64,000 bases of DNA from Varanus komodoensis (GCF_004798865.1 NW_025335589.1:16202790-16266789), one strand, 5' to 3'; counted from the stretch's first letter, positions 34,660-47,600 are shown. A program made the numbers and translations. Notes: generated by a model not told the origin, from the letters alone.

Positions 34660-35302
34660 AAAAGATAAACTCCATGTTAGGTGTAACTAAAAGAAAATTT
34701 GAAAATAAAACTACCAATATTGTACTCTTATTGCAATAATAGAAGTATTACTTCCAAATCAGGAAAAGTAGTAGTTCCTCTATACTCTTCAATAGTCAGA
34801 GTTCATCTGGAATACTGGGCACCAAGATTTTAAAAAGATGCAGAAAAATTAGAAAGGATCCAGAGGAGAGCAACAAAAATGACGCAGGGTTTGGAAACAC
34901 TGCCTTATGAGGAGAGACTGAGAGAACTCTGCATGTTCAGTCTTGAGAAGTCTGATGGGGGACATGCTATCCCTCTGTAAGTACCTTAAAGGCTGTCACA
35001 AAGAGGAAGGTCAAGATCTCTTCTTGCTGATACCAGAGTGTAGGACAAAGAATAATTGATTCAAGTTGCGACAACCCAGATTCAGGCTGGACATCAGGAA
35101 AAGCTCCCTCACTCTCAGAGCAGTAAGACAGTGGAACCAGCTGCCTAGAGGGGTGGTGGGCTCTCTCACACTAGAGATATTCCAAAAGAAACTGGACAGC
35201 CATCAGAGTGAGGTGGTATAAATTAGTGCCCTGGAACAGCAGGGGATCAGACCGGATGGACTTCTTGGCCCCTTCCAACCCTACTATTCTATTATTCTTG
35301 TT
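34660..35302 (+). mobile_element. CR1 LINE, 3' portion with octamer-type tail
   Basis: The coding relic reads INSMLGVTKRKFENKT near 34670-34715. It continues with recognisable DNA of the ORF2 C-terminus: ggatccagaggagagcaaca, gccttatgaggagagactga, cttaaaggctgtcacaaag, ggctggacatcaggaaaa and cagtggaaccagctgcctag. It ends in gggatcagaccggatggac, ccccttccaaccctactatt and then ctattatt, the CR1 hallmark of a short octamer tail instead of poly-A. Inactive, with several interruptions. Confidence 0.92.
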
Positions 35303-36660
35303 TCCTTGTACTATCGTTCCAGTTTTGTTGACAACATGCAAATTTGGTAGCAGGAGTGAGACATGGCTCTTGGTAGAATACAAGGAGACAATTCGCAGAA
35401 GCTCTCTCCCCACCATATAATTGCTATTTACAAGGGAAGGAGTTGTATTATTGCAATCCAAACAATGGTAGTGTCTACCCTACATTTAAAAAAATTGAGG
35501 AGGAGGAGGAGAATGACAACAAGGAGGAGTTAAATGGACAAGGCCACCTACAAGGGACTATTCAGGCAGCAGCAAACATCAATCTGAAACAAATCACCTG
35601 TTCAGAAAGGCATTGTTCTGGAAGCAGAAATGTGAAAGGCAAAGTGCTTTCTTGGTTTTCCCCCAAAGCCTTATTTGGAATATGCCTTTGTGAAAGCAGT
35701 CAAAAAGAAACATTTGGAATTTGAAGTGAAGATGTTGGGAGGCAAGTTGATAAAGGAGGGTTAAGATTGCAAGCAGGTGAAGACATAAAAAGGGTTTCTT
35801 AATAGATCCACAAGGGAGTTTAGTAAAGACATAATGAAACATGCAGAGATTTTGAGGCTTTTGGAAGACCTGGTGGCTAAGATAGACCCAAAATATTAAA
35901 GGAAAAAATTGCTGTGGGTTGTAAAGTTTAAAGTACAACAGCAAAGATAAAACATCAGGAGGCAAATGCATCTTATCTTGTATTCAGTGAATATGAGGAA
36001 AAGACCTTTTAAAAGGAAAAGATGATAAAGTCTCAAAAGAATTCAGCATGGCTGATTGGTGGTTAAAAAATAAAATACCCCCAGAACTGTAGAGGATGTG
36101 CATCTTTAGAAAATAGGTGAAAAACCTTGCATTGCCAATATACTGGGGAAAGTTGTTTTGATTGGGAATATAATGAGTATGATATCATGTGTAACTATAA
36201 CAAAACATGAACTTAACAAAATCTGGGTTTAAACCATTCAGATAGCCAATATGACTGAATGGACAATGGACAATATTTTAAATAAATAAACATTATTTTT
36301 GCATACATATTAGGATACACTAGGACTACAGTCCTGTGCTTTTTAGCACATCTGATTATTTGTATTTCAAGTGTTATCTTATTTGTTTTGTTTGACTATG
36401 AAAGAATGGCCATCTCACAGACCCATTCTTGCCCTCTCCTAAAGGGCCCTTGTAAAATGCTACCTTCGTATTAATCATTGTTTTAGAGAAATGACTAAAA
36501 GACACTATTTGGAAAGAAGATATAAGCCTGAACCTTTGAAGCTAGAATCTGTAACAAAGCTGCATTTGGGTCCAAGGGAAGCCTACTTTGCTTTTTGAAG
36601 CACCAGAAGCAGTTTAGACTTTGGGTTTTATCTGAATCCAACACATACTCCTAACTTGCC
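35303..36660. other. Unclassified noncoding DNA
   Basis: A purine-rich stretch at 35490-35530 (gaggaggaggagaatgacaa) and a possibly transposon-derived A-rich stretch at 35700-36000 are visible. Neither could be assigned to a family. Confidence 0.4.
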
Positions 36661-36664
36661 TAAT

Positions 36665-37600
36665 TTTTAAAAATGTTGCTGTAATACTTCCACTTAAATT
36701 GCACAAAATTTAACAATTACCAATCTGACATTGAATGAAAGAAAAAAAGCACCAAAATAATAAAAGATAAATTTTATCAAATGCATTGGTTACAATTGTA
36801 TTCAATTGTCTAACATCTCACCCTTAAGGGCCATTGGTAATAAATGGTTTTGAGCTACAATGAGTAATTTCTATTTTTAATGCCCACTGTTTTATAGGTA
36901 TTCTGAGGGAATGAACTGAAAGATAATAGCACTGTGATTTTAATAATGTTACGGAGATAACCTTCAGGTTTGGAGAGATGGGGGAAATGTTGGAAATTTT
37001 AATCTGCATCCCAGTAGAGCAGATGAGTTTTGCATGCCGTATCTGTATTAGCTTTTCATGTCAATGCAGCATCATTACAAAAAAACCTCTGCCAGTAATA
37101 AAAATTCATTCCACATTTTGCCTTATCTAATTTAGTTAATTAAATACCACATGTTATACTCAGAAAGTTATGCATTTTCTTCACCAAAAGACTAATGATG
37201 CATCACATTGCATATCTTGTAATCATCAGCAATTTTTCCTTGACCAAATTGTAATGGAGCCTTCAATTCAGTCCTGAATAATTTAAACATGAGATTAAAA
37301 AATAATATGAGCTGTAACCTGCAGTGGTTCAAATGCTATTTGCCACATGTGAGAAGAAATATTCAACAGATTTTAATGCAACACTAAATATTAGAGAATA
37401 AAAATGCTAAGATTCCTTAGCAATTTCTAGGTCTTTACACATCCCATCTGCTATTGGATGTAATGCATTAAACCAAATACGAGCTCCTTAATTCCACTGG
37501 GGCTTATGAAAAAACAGTGCTAAAGTAATAATATCCAAAAAGTCCATGAACAAGTTGTAAATTTGCATTTTAAGTGTAAGTATGATTAATTGTATGCAAT
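36665..37600. other. AT-rich repeat-free interval, candidate conserved noncoding cluster
   Basis: About 930 bases have no recognisable repeat. They are dense in homeodomain/POU-like words (tttagttaattaaatacc, gactaatgatgcatcacatt, ggatgtaatgcattaaacc, ctccttaattccactgg, ggtaataaatggttttgag). No frame longer than 61 codons exists here. Unbroken AT-rich sequence of this kind between old repeats is typical of ancient vertebrate enhancers. Conservation is inferred and not shown. Confidence 0.4.
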
Positions 37601-38067
37601 AGTCTATGCCGCAATCCTATAGTCATCTGCTTTAAGGATGCTGCTAATGTTGAGTTTCTTATGCAGTCCTGGATTCAGCATTTGGAGGGCTTTTGGGCAA
37701 GCCACTTTGCTTGGGTCTCCTTCATTGTCTACCTTCTTACCACCATTGTCACCAGCTGCTCCTGTACTTATCGTTTTAATCCTTGCCATAAGGGCTACCA
37801 CTTTCTCATTAGACAGAGTGCCAGTAGCAGCCACTGTTCCTCCTCATTATCACCATAAGCTGGACCAGAGGAAGAGGGAGATGAACAAGCGGGTTGCAAC
37901 ATTGACGTGGAGAAGCAGCTACAAGGGGCTGCTGTCAGTGAGCCCCTCTTGCATGTAGCCCTATGGAAAATGCCCAGCCATGCCTACCTTTGATGCTGGG
38001 CTGTTCTTATATGTACTCAGTATCACCCATGACACACCCTTTCTAAAATAATGGGATCTGGTCTTAA
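37601..38067. other. Unclassified noncoding DNA
   Basis: Overlapping open frames on both strands at 37604-37958 (up to 106 codons) reflect locally few stops. No domain is recognised. Confidence 0.4.
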
Positions 38068-38135
38068 GTATTATGCACTAGGACAATGAAACTCAGTGGG
38101 GCTTTCCTCCAAGCAGGTACATTTAAGATTTTACT
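38068..38135 (-). repeat. Short quasi-palindromic reptile repeat
   Basis: The plus strand reads aatgaaactcagtggggctt followed by tcctccaagcaggtacattt. This is the reverse complement of the 'acctgggagtaagccccactgagtt' unit seen at 11147, 44560 and 61676. Confidence 0.5.
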
Positions 38136-38149
38136 GTTACGCTGAATAC

Positions 38150-38760
38150 TTCAAGAAACAATTTGCCTGGATTTTTTTCTTTTATAGTAGCTTTTTGTTA
38201 GGCCAAAAGACTAGTTCACACTGATTGCTGAAGTTAACTTTCTCCTGGTTGTACTGATTGACTTTTTGATACCTTTTGAGAAACACTTACCTTTGTATTA
38301 ATTAATATTGGTGACTGGCCAGTTTTACTAACACTGAGTTTTTCATTAGAGATGTCTATTGTTGTGACAATGTATGTGAGTGAATTGGATTAACTTTACT
38401 TGGTTCTTATTTCCAAGCACAGAACTTTTGAATTGTAACTTATCATCACAAACTATGCTAGGCAAGGTACAAACATCTTAGCAAAATTATCATCATGTGG
38501 GTTAATGAAAGACTTTAAAAGAGATAATCACCTTATAAATACTATTCTCACTAAAACTGCAGTAATTTGCAGCCTGAACAACCCCAGGCTATGAATTTCA
38601 TCAGTTGATTGCCAATTATTGCTAAAATGATTCTTTATTGCCAGTTATTCCTTACGCTTCAAATTTTCTCAAATTGATGTGCCCTCACAATAAATTTCAC
38701 AGGAATTTTAAAGAGTGCATGGAGCAGATGTTATCCATCCAGGATATCATTTCTGTTTCT
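38150..38760. other. Repeat-free AT-rich block, candidate conserved noncoding element
   Basis: No repeat was recognised. Notable words are ttgtattaattaatattgg, ttgattgccaattattgc and aaaatgattctttattgcc. Together with 36665-37600 it makes the longest stretch of the window almost free of mobile elements. Confidence 0.3.
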
Positions 38761-41400
38761 TCTAAATATGACTTGTTTTCTTTCAAGTTTGCTTGTGGCC
38801 TGTTTTTATTGCTGTAACAGTATGGTGAATTCTAGTTTTTTCCCCCCACTGGGGGTTCTCTTAACACTTGAGAGGAAACTGGCGATAAAATCATTTCTCA
38901 CTGATTGCACACTCCACCACCTTCTCTTCCTCTGTCTTTAACCTCTGTTTGAATTTCAGGTGTATTATTTTAATTGATTGCATTCCACAAGACTATGGAT
39001 GGGCTGAGAAAACTTTCCTGCCCTGTGCTCCAGTCATTGGTACCTTGTTAATGGCACCAAGTCTCTCTGCCTGCTACATGTCCCATGCTGTTGTGTCTAC
39101 ACATACCTATTCCAATGTGTAGATATTTTTTGTCATGTATGAACTAAAGTATTATGCTGCTAATGAAATGTTGCTTCCCTGCTGTTTTCTATTGCAAGAA
39201 TCAGCTATAAACTTGTTTGTTTCAAATACTGCTTGAAATATGTTGATCCCTTCTTTCCAACTAGGAGGCTCAAGCAAGACTATAATGCTCTTTATAAAAA
39301 CATGCCATACAAAGATGGCAGATAGAATATAAATAACAGATGCAATAAAAAAATAAGAAAACAGCACTTGCTCTGACTTGGATGTCATATTGTTTTGAGT
39401 TCAATTATAGTATTTCCCAAGGATTCATCCAGTTACCTGTGCATGAATGAATTTCAGTTTCTATAGACTGAGGGTACCTGTTTAACCAGCTGTGGTTAGA
39501 ATGCCAACTTTCTAGAAAATATGGTCTTTGGCTATAACTGCTTATGCACTTAAAACATCCAGGTGATATGAGTATAATGCACTTTACATTGGTCTGCCTA
39601 TGAAGACAGTTCATCTAATTCAGAAGAAAGCAAAAAAGCAGTTAAACATCTTAGAAATAAGCTTTTTAAATCAGTGCCTCAAAACCTTGGCCTTTTTAAG
39701 CTACCATTTGTTTTTGACACAGTTCAAAGACATGTGCTCAGTCTATAAAGCAAGAGGATGTGATGGCTGAAGAAATTCTTCTTCCCATATGAGCCTGCCC
39801 AGTTGTTATAAGCCTTGTTGGAAACCCAGGGGTCCACCTGCAGAGATGAGAGAAGTGTCCACATGAGAGAGAACATCTTAATTGTGGCACCTGATCTGTA
39901 ACATTCTTCTGTCCCTTTATGGCACCAAACCTGAAGGAAGGGTTGGAGTGCCATGTAAACTATATTTTTCCAGTATTTTCAATGGTTTATAGTGGTAAGA
40001 CTTACTCCTGCTTTTAATGGCAGTAGTTTGTGTTTTACCGTATTTGAGTTTTATATATTATTTTAGAAATTCTGAGTCATCATGTGAAGAGAAGGTTGAA
40101 AGGTAGACTAGCAATATTCCAGTTAAATAAAGCATGCAAACAGTTATTATAAGCAAGTTGTACCCCTAAAAATGCATTGTTTGTTCTTTCGGCATCACTT
40201 ATGCATTGTCCCTCTCTCTGATTGTGGATGTAGTTAGGAATGGTGAGTAGAGCTTTGGGTGTCAAGTTCATTGAGTTTTGATAGCTCCTGTGTGGCCATT
40301 ATTTATTAACCTACTCTAGTGCTACCTATTAAAACCAGCCTGAAACAAACTTTCCAGCATGCCTATGACGGATGGGAACACTCTAGAGCTGCCATAGTAC
40401 TGGGCTCAGTACTAGCATTTTGTTAGAGTGCTCTGCATGGCAGCACTGAAATTGAGCCGAGAATTTACTTATCCTAATCCCATTGGTTAGGATTGCTGCA
40501 GGATATTTGTGTTCTGTGTGCTTGACTATCTTCACTATCCTCCCAGCACCTTGGATGGGTAGTTAAAAACAGTCTTTGAGTCCTTTCTAGTATTTTGATT
40601 CTATAAGAAGTATGTGTGCAAGAACCAAAATGATGGTTTGTTCTGAAGGAGCTCAGCTGGAAGACCTGGCCAATACATGTGCTTTAGACAAAGGAGTGAT
40701 ACAAGGACCAAACTGAATCAAGGGCTCCCAAGTTTTGGGGCCAGTGGGCACTTTGGGGAATTTAAGAAACTGCTGTGGGTACCATCACAAATGACTGTGT
40801 CAGCATCCAAGGCAGGTTCAGAGCTCCATCTGCTGACTGAGCAGGAGAAGAGCTGCCCAGGCAGTTGCAGAATGACTCCTTCAATTGACTGCAGCTGCCA
40901 GAGCTTTCATGAGCATCACCTGGGAGCCTTTGGGAAGAGCTATAGAAGAACTGGCAATTCCCCAGAGAATCTGCCTTGGCAATGAAGCTTTTCAGACTTG
41001 TTGCAGTGGTCTTTCTGACCTGAACTCTTAGGCCTTCCTCCTGCACCTGGTTTCCTGGCCCATGCTTTGGGTCATGTTCCTACTGCAGCCCTCAGGTACC
41101 TGTTTGCATTGCTGCCTTGGTTTCTTGACCCTTTGCTTCTTGGACTGGACTTTTTATTTATTAATCTGTTTACACAAAGCTTGGTATAATGTTTACTCAG
41201 CTGCTGTCTGAATGGTTTATCTTACTTTTCTACTCCTGACACTGATCTCAGACTGTTGGATAAAGATATGGATTTGTTTGGGGCTGGACTTTGGACTCTA
41301 GCCTAGCAGCCTAGGCCCTGGTGCCTGTGTTGGTTAGTCAGCTGCCCACACCCTAGATGCTGACAGGCTGTTACAAAAGTCATATAAGGGAAGTTGTGAG
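38761..41400. other. Unclassified noncoding DNA
   Basis: No gene or confident element found. 41030-41340 has a C/T- and G-biased texture (tgacctgaactcttaggcc, ctggactttggactctagcc) that recalls retroelement ends in reptiles. I could not assign it. Confidence 0.4.
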
Positions 41401-41424
41401 AGCCTGGCTAATGGGGAGACAATG

Positions 41425-41452
41425 GTGGGGTGGGGTGGGGTGGGGAGAGGGA
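41425..41452. repeat. (GGGGT)n minisatellite-like run
   Basis: Four to five GGGGT units (tggggtggggtggggtgggg) are visible just before the pyrimidine-rich tract. Confidence 0.9.
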
Positions 41453-41504
41453 ATGAGAATGAGGCTAGAGGCTTCCAAGTAGGGAGAAAATAAAAAGTGC
41501 TGCT

Positions 41505-41815
41505 TCCTCCCTTTCTCATTCTTTCTCTGTCCATTCAGGCCTTTCCGCTTACTCCTTTTTCTCTTTTTGTATTCGCAGGTTCTAGCCTCCCTACTACCTT
41601 CCTCACCCTTCCCTTACTATAGCACTCCCTTCTTCACCCTTAGCCTCTTTCTTTCATTCCCTTCCTATCCCCAGCCTTATTCTTTCTTTCCTACTCTGTT
41701 TTATCTTTCTCATTCTCTCCACTTTCAAACTCTAGCCTCACTTTTTTCCTCCTTTTCTAAGCTCTGGCTTGGCTCTTTCTCTTCCCTGTACTCCCCTGCC
41801 TCACTTCCTCTTCAT
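41505..41815. repeat. Long pyrimidine-rich tract
   Basis: About 310 bases are strongly C+T on the plus strand, with recurring words (tagcctc near 41582, 41640 and 41732; ttctttctttc; ccttcc). Spacing of the tagcctc words is irregular, so this is a degenerate low-complexity or minisatellite-like tract. The 85-codon open frame across it is a consequence of composition. Confidence 0.7.
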
Positions 41816-43330
41816 ACTAGCTGAACAGTTAATTAGTAGCAAACTAAGGAGCCTGATACCCTAACATTTTTTCCATTTTAAAGGGGCAGGGACTGAACTG
41901 TATGGTCACTTCTGGAAGTGTTTGTGAGTGTCTACTGCATTGAAAACTTCTGCTCTATCTTTTTCCTGTCCATTGAAGGTACATTTTCAAGGTCTGACTT
42001 TACAATATGCCAGAATCTGATGAAATCATTTAACAATAACTTACAAGATGGGAGGTCTTGAAATCATAATAATGATATGATTTTGTGATATCCTCCATTG
42101 TACACACAACAGTCCACAGTCCTCTGATTGACTGACAATCATATAGGGAGGTTGCATAGTAGGAAGAACAATATATGAATTGAAGCTTTGTCACATTCAC
42201 AGCTTGGCTCACTGATTCATGTGACTTGAGGCTGATCTGTGTTCTTCAGTTTGTCCTTTTCTGTAATGAGCACTGTAAGACATATGAAGACATATGAATA
42301 ATTATAAATCAAGTGCTCTGGGAATTTCAGATGAAAGGCATTTTAGAAAAGCATAATATTCTTGCTCATCTCCATACTTCAGAAATGAAACAGAGCTCTC
42401 TACAACTTTTGAGTCCCTACTCTACTGTTAAATTGTAGCTGAATGCTATTCTTGGGTTTTGTGAGTTACTTGAGGAATTAATATCTCTACCGATGGATGG
42501 TGAGGCCAATGTCACTTATGTTATTCCAGATAAAGTGGCCTGTTGCATGTCATTGACTATGTGGGCAAAAATAAGATAAAACCTAGAAAAAATGACACTG
42601 GCATTTCAGGACAGGACAATGTCCCCATTTTTGCAAGCTCTGCTAACCTTTTCCATGCTATAAAAGCTAGTTTGTCTAGTTTCCAAGGTTGCTCCAAAAA
42701 CTACTGTGCTAGAAGTCATGTCCACTAGTGCACAGGCAACTGTGAATACTTCTCATAGCATCTTTACAAATGGTATTTGTTCATAGCTCTCCTGCCAGTA
42801 AATGTCCAGGGTAGGGCTAGTGTGTGTGGTTCTATTTACCACTCCTTGTATTGGCCAGCTGCATGGAGGGGGCTCAAGAAAATACACATGAAAAATAGGC
42901 CTTGGCATCTTGTCACTAGGATAGGAAAACTGTTTGGCACAGTGAGCAATTAAGCTCAAGTAAGTTTTGAAAATATTCTCATTGGGCAGAATACAACTAT
43001 ATTACTGAGCTTCTGCTTTTTCACTTGTTCAAGCAGGAACCAATCCCAGAAATATGTAGAAATGCTAATTTCCTGGACAGTTCAGGAGAGCTTTCTCCTG
43101 AAAGTTATGTTAACCTGTCCTGTTCTGGAAATGAATGTTTCATTCATCACTTTTTGCTGCAGGAGCTGGTAACTTCCCATTGAAGTTATCCTGAATCATG
43201 GACTTAACTAATCCTTGTTGGTTGAGTGCCAGCAATTCCTATTTACATGATCTACTATGCTTAGCTCTCTTCTAGTATGCAATGAAGTAGTGAGCCTTCA
43301 TAGTTTTATCATTTAACTTATCAAGGTCAT
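41816..43330. other. Unclassified noncoding DNA
   Basis: Nothing recognised. Confidence 0.4.
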
Positions 43331-43400
43331 GGCAGCTGGGACTGGATAAGTATTGCAGTCCAATATTTTGGGTGGGCACTAGGTTGGGGAATACTGACTA
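43331..43400 (+). repeat. Half copy of palindromic MITE-like element
   Basis: The string ggcagctgggactggataag, then tattgcagtccaatatttt and gggtgggcactaggttgggg, resembles the right arm and flank of the same family as 1396-1490. The left arm is absent or decayed. Confidence 0.5.
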
Positions 43401-44434
43401 AATCGTATGAGTTTAGCATTTTGTGCCAGAATACTATTTTCAAAACATCACTGAAGTCTACAGAAACTAAGTGTATGGAAAGCATTTCCCTGTTGAAACC
43501 ACTTGTTCTGTCATAAGTTGTGTGATATTCAATCCAGAATGTATCTATCAAAGTTACTTTCTCTAAGTTTTTACTAAACTTTTACCTAGTGGGGAAAGCT
43601 GAGTTTTCATCAGGTCTCTCATGAATTTGTTTTTTTGGGTAAATATCTTGCAAAATAAACTATGTCAAGATTATATGGAAGCAATGCCCTAAACAGATGG
43701 AACAGATTTAATAGGGAACTTGGGATAGCTAATCAATCTGCATATCACTGTCAGAAGTTCTTTTATGTATCGTTATCATTATTATTTTTGCCTGCAAGTT
43801 TGTTCGTGAGAGCCCATTTTGGAAACATATTCATTTTGAGTTGTGCCAATGAATTCCCCTATGACTCTTCAAGACTTTATCCCCAGCTCAGTTTCTAGAA
43901 ACCTTTTGAAGGAGCTGTCTATTCTTTCCCTTTCATATATCATTAAAAAAAACCTGTTGAAGGAATCTTCAAAAATGTTCATGCTAAAAAGAATAGTGTC
44001 CCCTCCCCCATAAGCACTTGAAAGCATGCAACCTCAACCCCCTTCAATGGCTCAGTTAATGAGATGAACAATTCGAGAGTACATCAAGCTCCATTATTTT
44101 CATGACCAGACACTAACCACAAGAAGAGGAGTTGTATAGAATGAGGGTCAAGGAACCAGCATTTAAATGAGTTTTGTTTATGTTGATACCCAAAACCAAG
44201 CTATACATGTTTCCTGGAGCTACAAAATACATGGGCAATTACTTCCAATGTGTACACAGGTATAAGATTGCACTATTAATTCATTAGTTCCCAGTAACTT
44301 CCTTTGAAGGCTTCTGAAATTCCCTGCCCCATTGGTTGTCTGTTGTTGATTTTAGAATTAATGATTCAAATAACTGGTCATTAGGATGAATATTTATTCC
44401 CTCCAGTAACAGAGTCAGGATATCGCTGAACACC
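43401..44434. other. Unclassified noncoding DNA
   Basis: Nothing recognised. Confidence 0.4.
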
Positions 44435-44558
44435 AGTCCTGGGGTACACAGGGAGATTGTAAATTGTGCTTCTGAACTGCCTGTGGGCTTCACACTGGCA
44501 TCTGGTTGGTGTTGGCCACTGTGGAAGCACAATGTTAGACTAGAGTGTCTGCAGTCTT
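44435..44558 (+). mobile_element. CR1/L3-clade LINE, 3' end
   Basis: The words ccagtcctggggtacacagg, actgcctgtgggcttcacac, gcatctggttggtgttggcc, actgtggaagcacaatgtta and gactagagtgtctgc follow the order of the L3-type 3' end. Sense is plus. The quasi-palindromic repeat at 44560 follows at once. Confidence 0.65.
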
Positions 44559-44559
44559 G

Positions 44560-44636
44560 GCCACACTTACCTGGGAGTAAGCCCCTTCAAACACACTGAG
44601 GTGCACATCTGAGAAACCATATACAGAACTGCGCTG
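44560..44636 (+). repeat. Short quasi-palindromic reptile repeat
   Basis: It contains cacacttacctgggagtaag, ccccttcaaacacactgagg, catctgagaaaccatatac and agaactgcgct, the same unit as 11147-11214. It directly abuts a CR1/L3 end. Confidence 0.65.
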
Positions 44637-47600
44637 AACATTCTCTGTGTATAGTAGATTCTGGTTGATCTCCCAAAAGACGCAAATACTATCACTTTTC
44701 TCATAACTGTTGACCTCAACAAGGGACTCCTATGCCAGCCCCCACTATCTTGGTCACAGTGGGTGCTGGACTGATCAGTGGTAGCATCCACAGAAATGCT
44801 CTACGATCAGTGGTTCACCTACCACCAAGTAAGAGCCATGACTATGTTTGATTGCATCAAGTACAGCAGAAACACTCAGAAATGCTGCATGTTTCTTTAA
44901 ATGTGAGAGTGAGTGGGGAGAGAACAGAGGGTATGACCAAGACAAAGGAGAAGTAATAATAAAGCAGGTGGTAAAGTGGGATAAGTGGGTACCAGAAAGA
45001 TGGAGCCAGGAGAAGCAAGCAGAGAAGAAAGAAAGTTCAGGGAGAGACTAGGAAAGGCATCTGGGCCAAGGGTAACACTATATGTTAGAGGAAAAAGAGA
45101 GGTCAGAAAAAAGGGCTTGAACCAAACTTAGTAGGAAAAGAAGCTGATAAAAAAGAAGGTCAAAAAAGACTGGTCAGGCAGGAGGAATGGCACCCCATTG
45201 GCTTTTCCTGGCTTCCCACAAAGGGATGGAATGCAATATCACAAGGGTCACAAAAAGGAATAGTTCCAAGAGGGATTCCCTTCAGCAGTTGAACATGCTA
45301 ACTGCCCCTCTGCAGAACAGTAGTCTTGCATTTGTTGGAGAAAGCAAGAGATCCCTAGGTAGAAGACATCCACATGAGATTGGTGGAACCCCAGTCCAGA
45401 AAAGCACAAGAGAGAATGCCTAGGGAAAAACTTGTTCTGGATGTAGGAGAGAGAAAGGACCAACACCCTGTCATCTTGGTCAGTCCTATGGAGAAAACCT
45501 CTGAACCCTAGAACTTTACAGACTTCTAGTTGCTCCTGATATCCTGTGAAGTAACAAGGGCCTTTATCAACAGGTTTGGGAAGGCTTTGAATGGTTTTTA
45601 CCTTGTTTGACAAGGGGAATTTTATGTGGCCCTCCCAACAGAATGGCAGGACATTGCACAGTCCAGGCCCACAAGGTGTCATAACTCTTAGGCTGCTTTA
45701 GCATTTCATAAAGGTCTCTGTGAAACTTGAGTGTATATGCTGTTGAGCATGCCTTGTGGATATTGGTCATACCCCAAAGCTCTTCACGGATGGGGAGGTC
45801 TCCTGTTCTGTTCCTTGAAGGATGCCACGCTACACTATGTGCAGGAGAATTCTCTGCTGTGCACATGGAGTGTTTCCACACTTCCAGAGAACATGAGGCT
45901 CTCTATACTTCTATAGGAGTCCTCACTCTGTATTGGTGCCAATGTGGCTGCAGTTAGCATTGCTATAATTCATGTTTATCCTTGTTTCTCTTTTTATTAT
46001 CTACATATTTGTTGTCTTATAATATGCTTGCCAGGTTTTCTATGTGCTAAAAATAATTGACCGTCTTCTCCTACTCTACAATAGGGTTCATTTTGATATC
46101 TCAATAGGGCAGCCAGACATGACTAACAATGAAAATAGCTGTTTTATCCACTCCCAATTATGTTTTCCCCCTCAAATGAATATGACATACTGCGCCCACT
46201 TATCATTCAATGCACAGTGGAAAAATAATCGAGCTTAATGTGTGCGTGTGTGTGTGTAGTGAATGCAGTTGAAATATTTAATAGGAGTTTTAAAATAAAA
46301 TAAAAGCAATCATGCATTGTGATTGTTTTACCACATGCACTTGTTTTTAAATAACTCATTGTGGAACTGAATAATTTACAGTTCCAATGAACAAGTATCG
46401 TCATTAAAGAAAAATAGATAACTCAGCAATACAATAGATTCCCTTAAAATGAATGGAATTTGTCTATTGTCAAACACTGTGCAGTCTCTCGCCCTCCCTG
46501 TAAAAGAGGAAGAGAGAGATTCAGAGAGAGAGAGGAGTCAGATTTGTTTGTCAACTTTTTCTTTTGCCTTTTTTGTCAATTACTAAGCTTCCAGGGAAAT
46601 TAGGCACAAATATGTCTATCACCTTGTCATGTCCATTCTTGCTGTACAGGGTCCAGCCATAAGTTGTTATGGTAAAAGGGAGGGTTACAGGAAACCTAAA
46701 TGGGAGAAAAATTACTGCTGTGGTAATCTTCAAGAATATAATCATGCAGGGTGTAAGTCAAAGAGAACTAAGTGTACTCAGATCCTTCTAAAATCAATTG
46801 TTGTTCCCCTCAAGTGCTTCGTTGTTTAGAGGGGCTCAATTTTTCCAGAATAAAATTCCAAAAATATATCTGGAACTCTAGATGATATAAAGTAGCTTCT
46901 TTTAACCTAATGCACTTGTTTATCAGGAGCCTGTTCAGTACATAACTGGAAAATTTTGCTACCTGAACAGGTGTTTACTTGTTCTCTCCACTCACCTTGA
47001 TATACATCCTTTTGCCTTTGGGATTGTACCTTTTATACTGGGCAGAGTCCGCATAATCTTTAAATCTTTGCACAGATAATAGAAAAATAATAGCCTGCTG
47101 TTATTGAATTTCCAGAATTGGAAGCTTCTTCTAGAAACTGGATTGAACCTGCATATATTGGTACTGAACAAGTGCTGTGCATGCACATTTTTTCCTTGAT
47201 CACATCTAAGATTTTTCACTTTAGAGAGTCCAACACAAAGCCTAGCAATTGAGGACCACCTTTTTCTTGCCCTCTTTTTCTCTCCTTCTTCCCCACCACT
47301 GGGCTGCTGGTAAGGATGGGGAGAGGGGCTTATTTACTGCCATAGAAATAATAAAAGTCATAGCCTTTCCAAGCCCATAGTGACTCATTTCAGTCCTGCC
47401 GATTCTATGCTATCCAGTATGTCAGCTCACAATTCAAGCTGTTTGAAAGCACAAGTGGTGAGGAGATTCTGTGTCATAGATGAGAAAAGAAGGCATTCAT
47501 TTTGCAATAAGTGTTTTTCTCTGTTCTAAATGGGTGTATCATTTTACATATCTGTGGCAGCTAGTTACTTTCTTCCATCCCTCTGTATCCATTGTCTCTT

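Noticed and set aside
41567-41824. 85-codon frame in the pyrimidine-rich tract
   Set aside because: It is Ser/Leu/Phe/Pro-rich purely because of C+T composition.
45248-45881. Two overlapping minus frames (144 and 104 codons) as exons
   Set aside because: They are in different frames over the same DNA, with no domain and no obvious splice-site pairing. The local scarcity of stops is enough to explain them.
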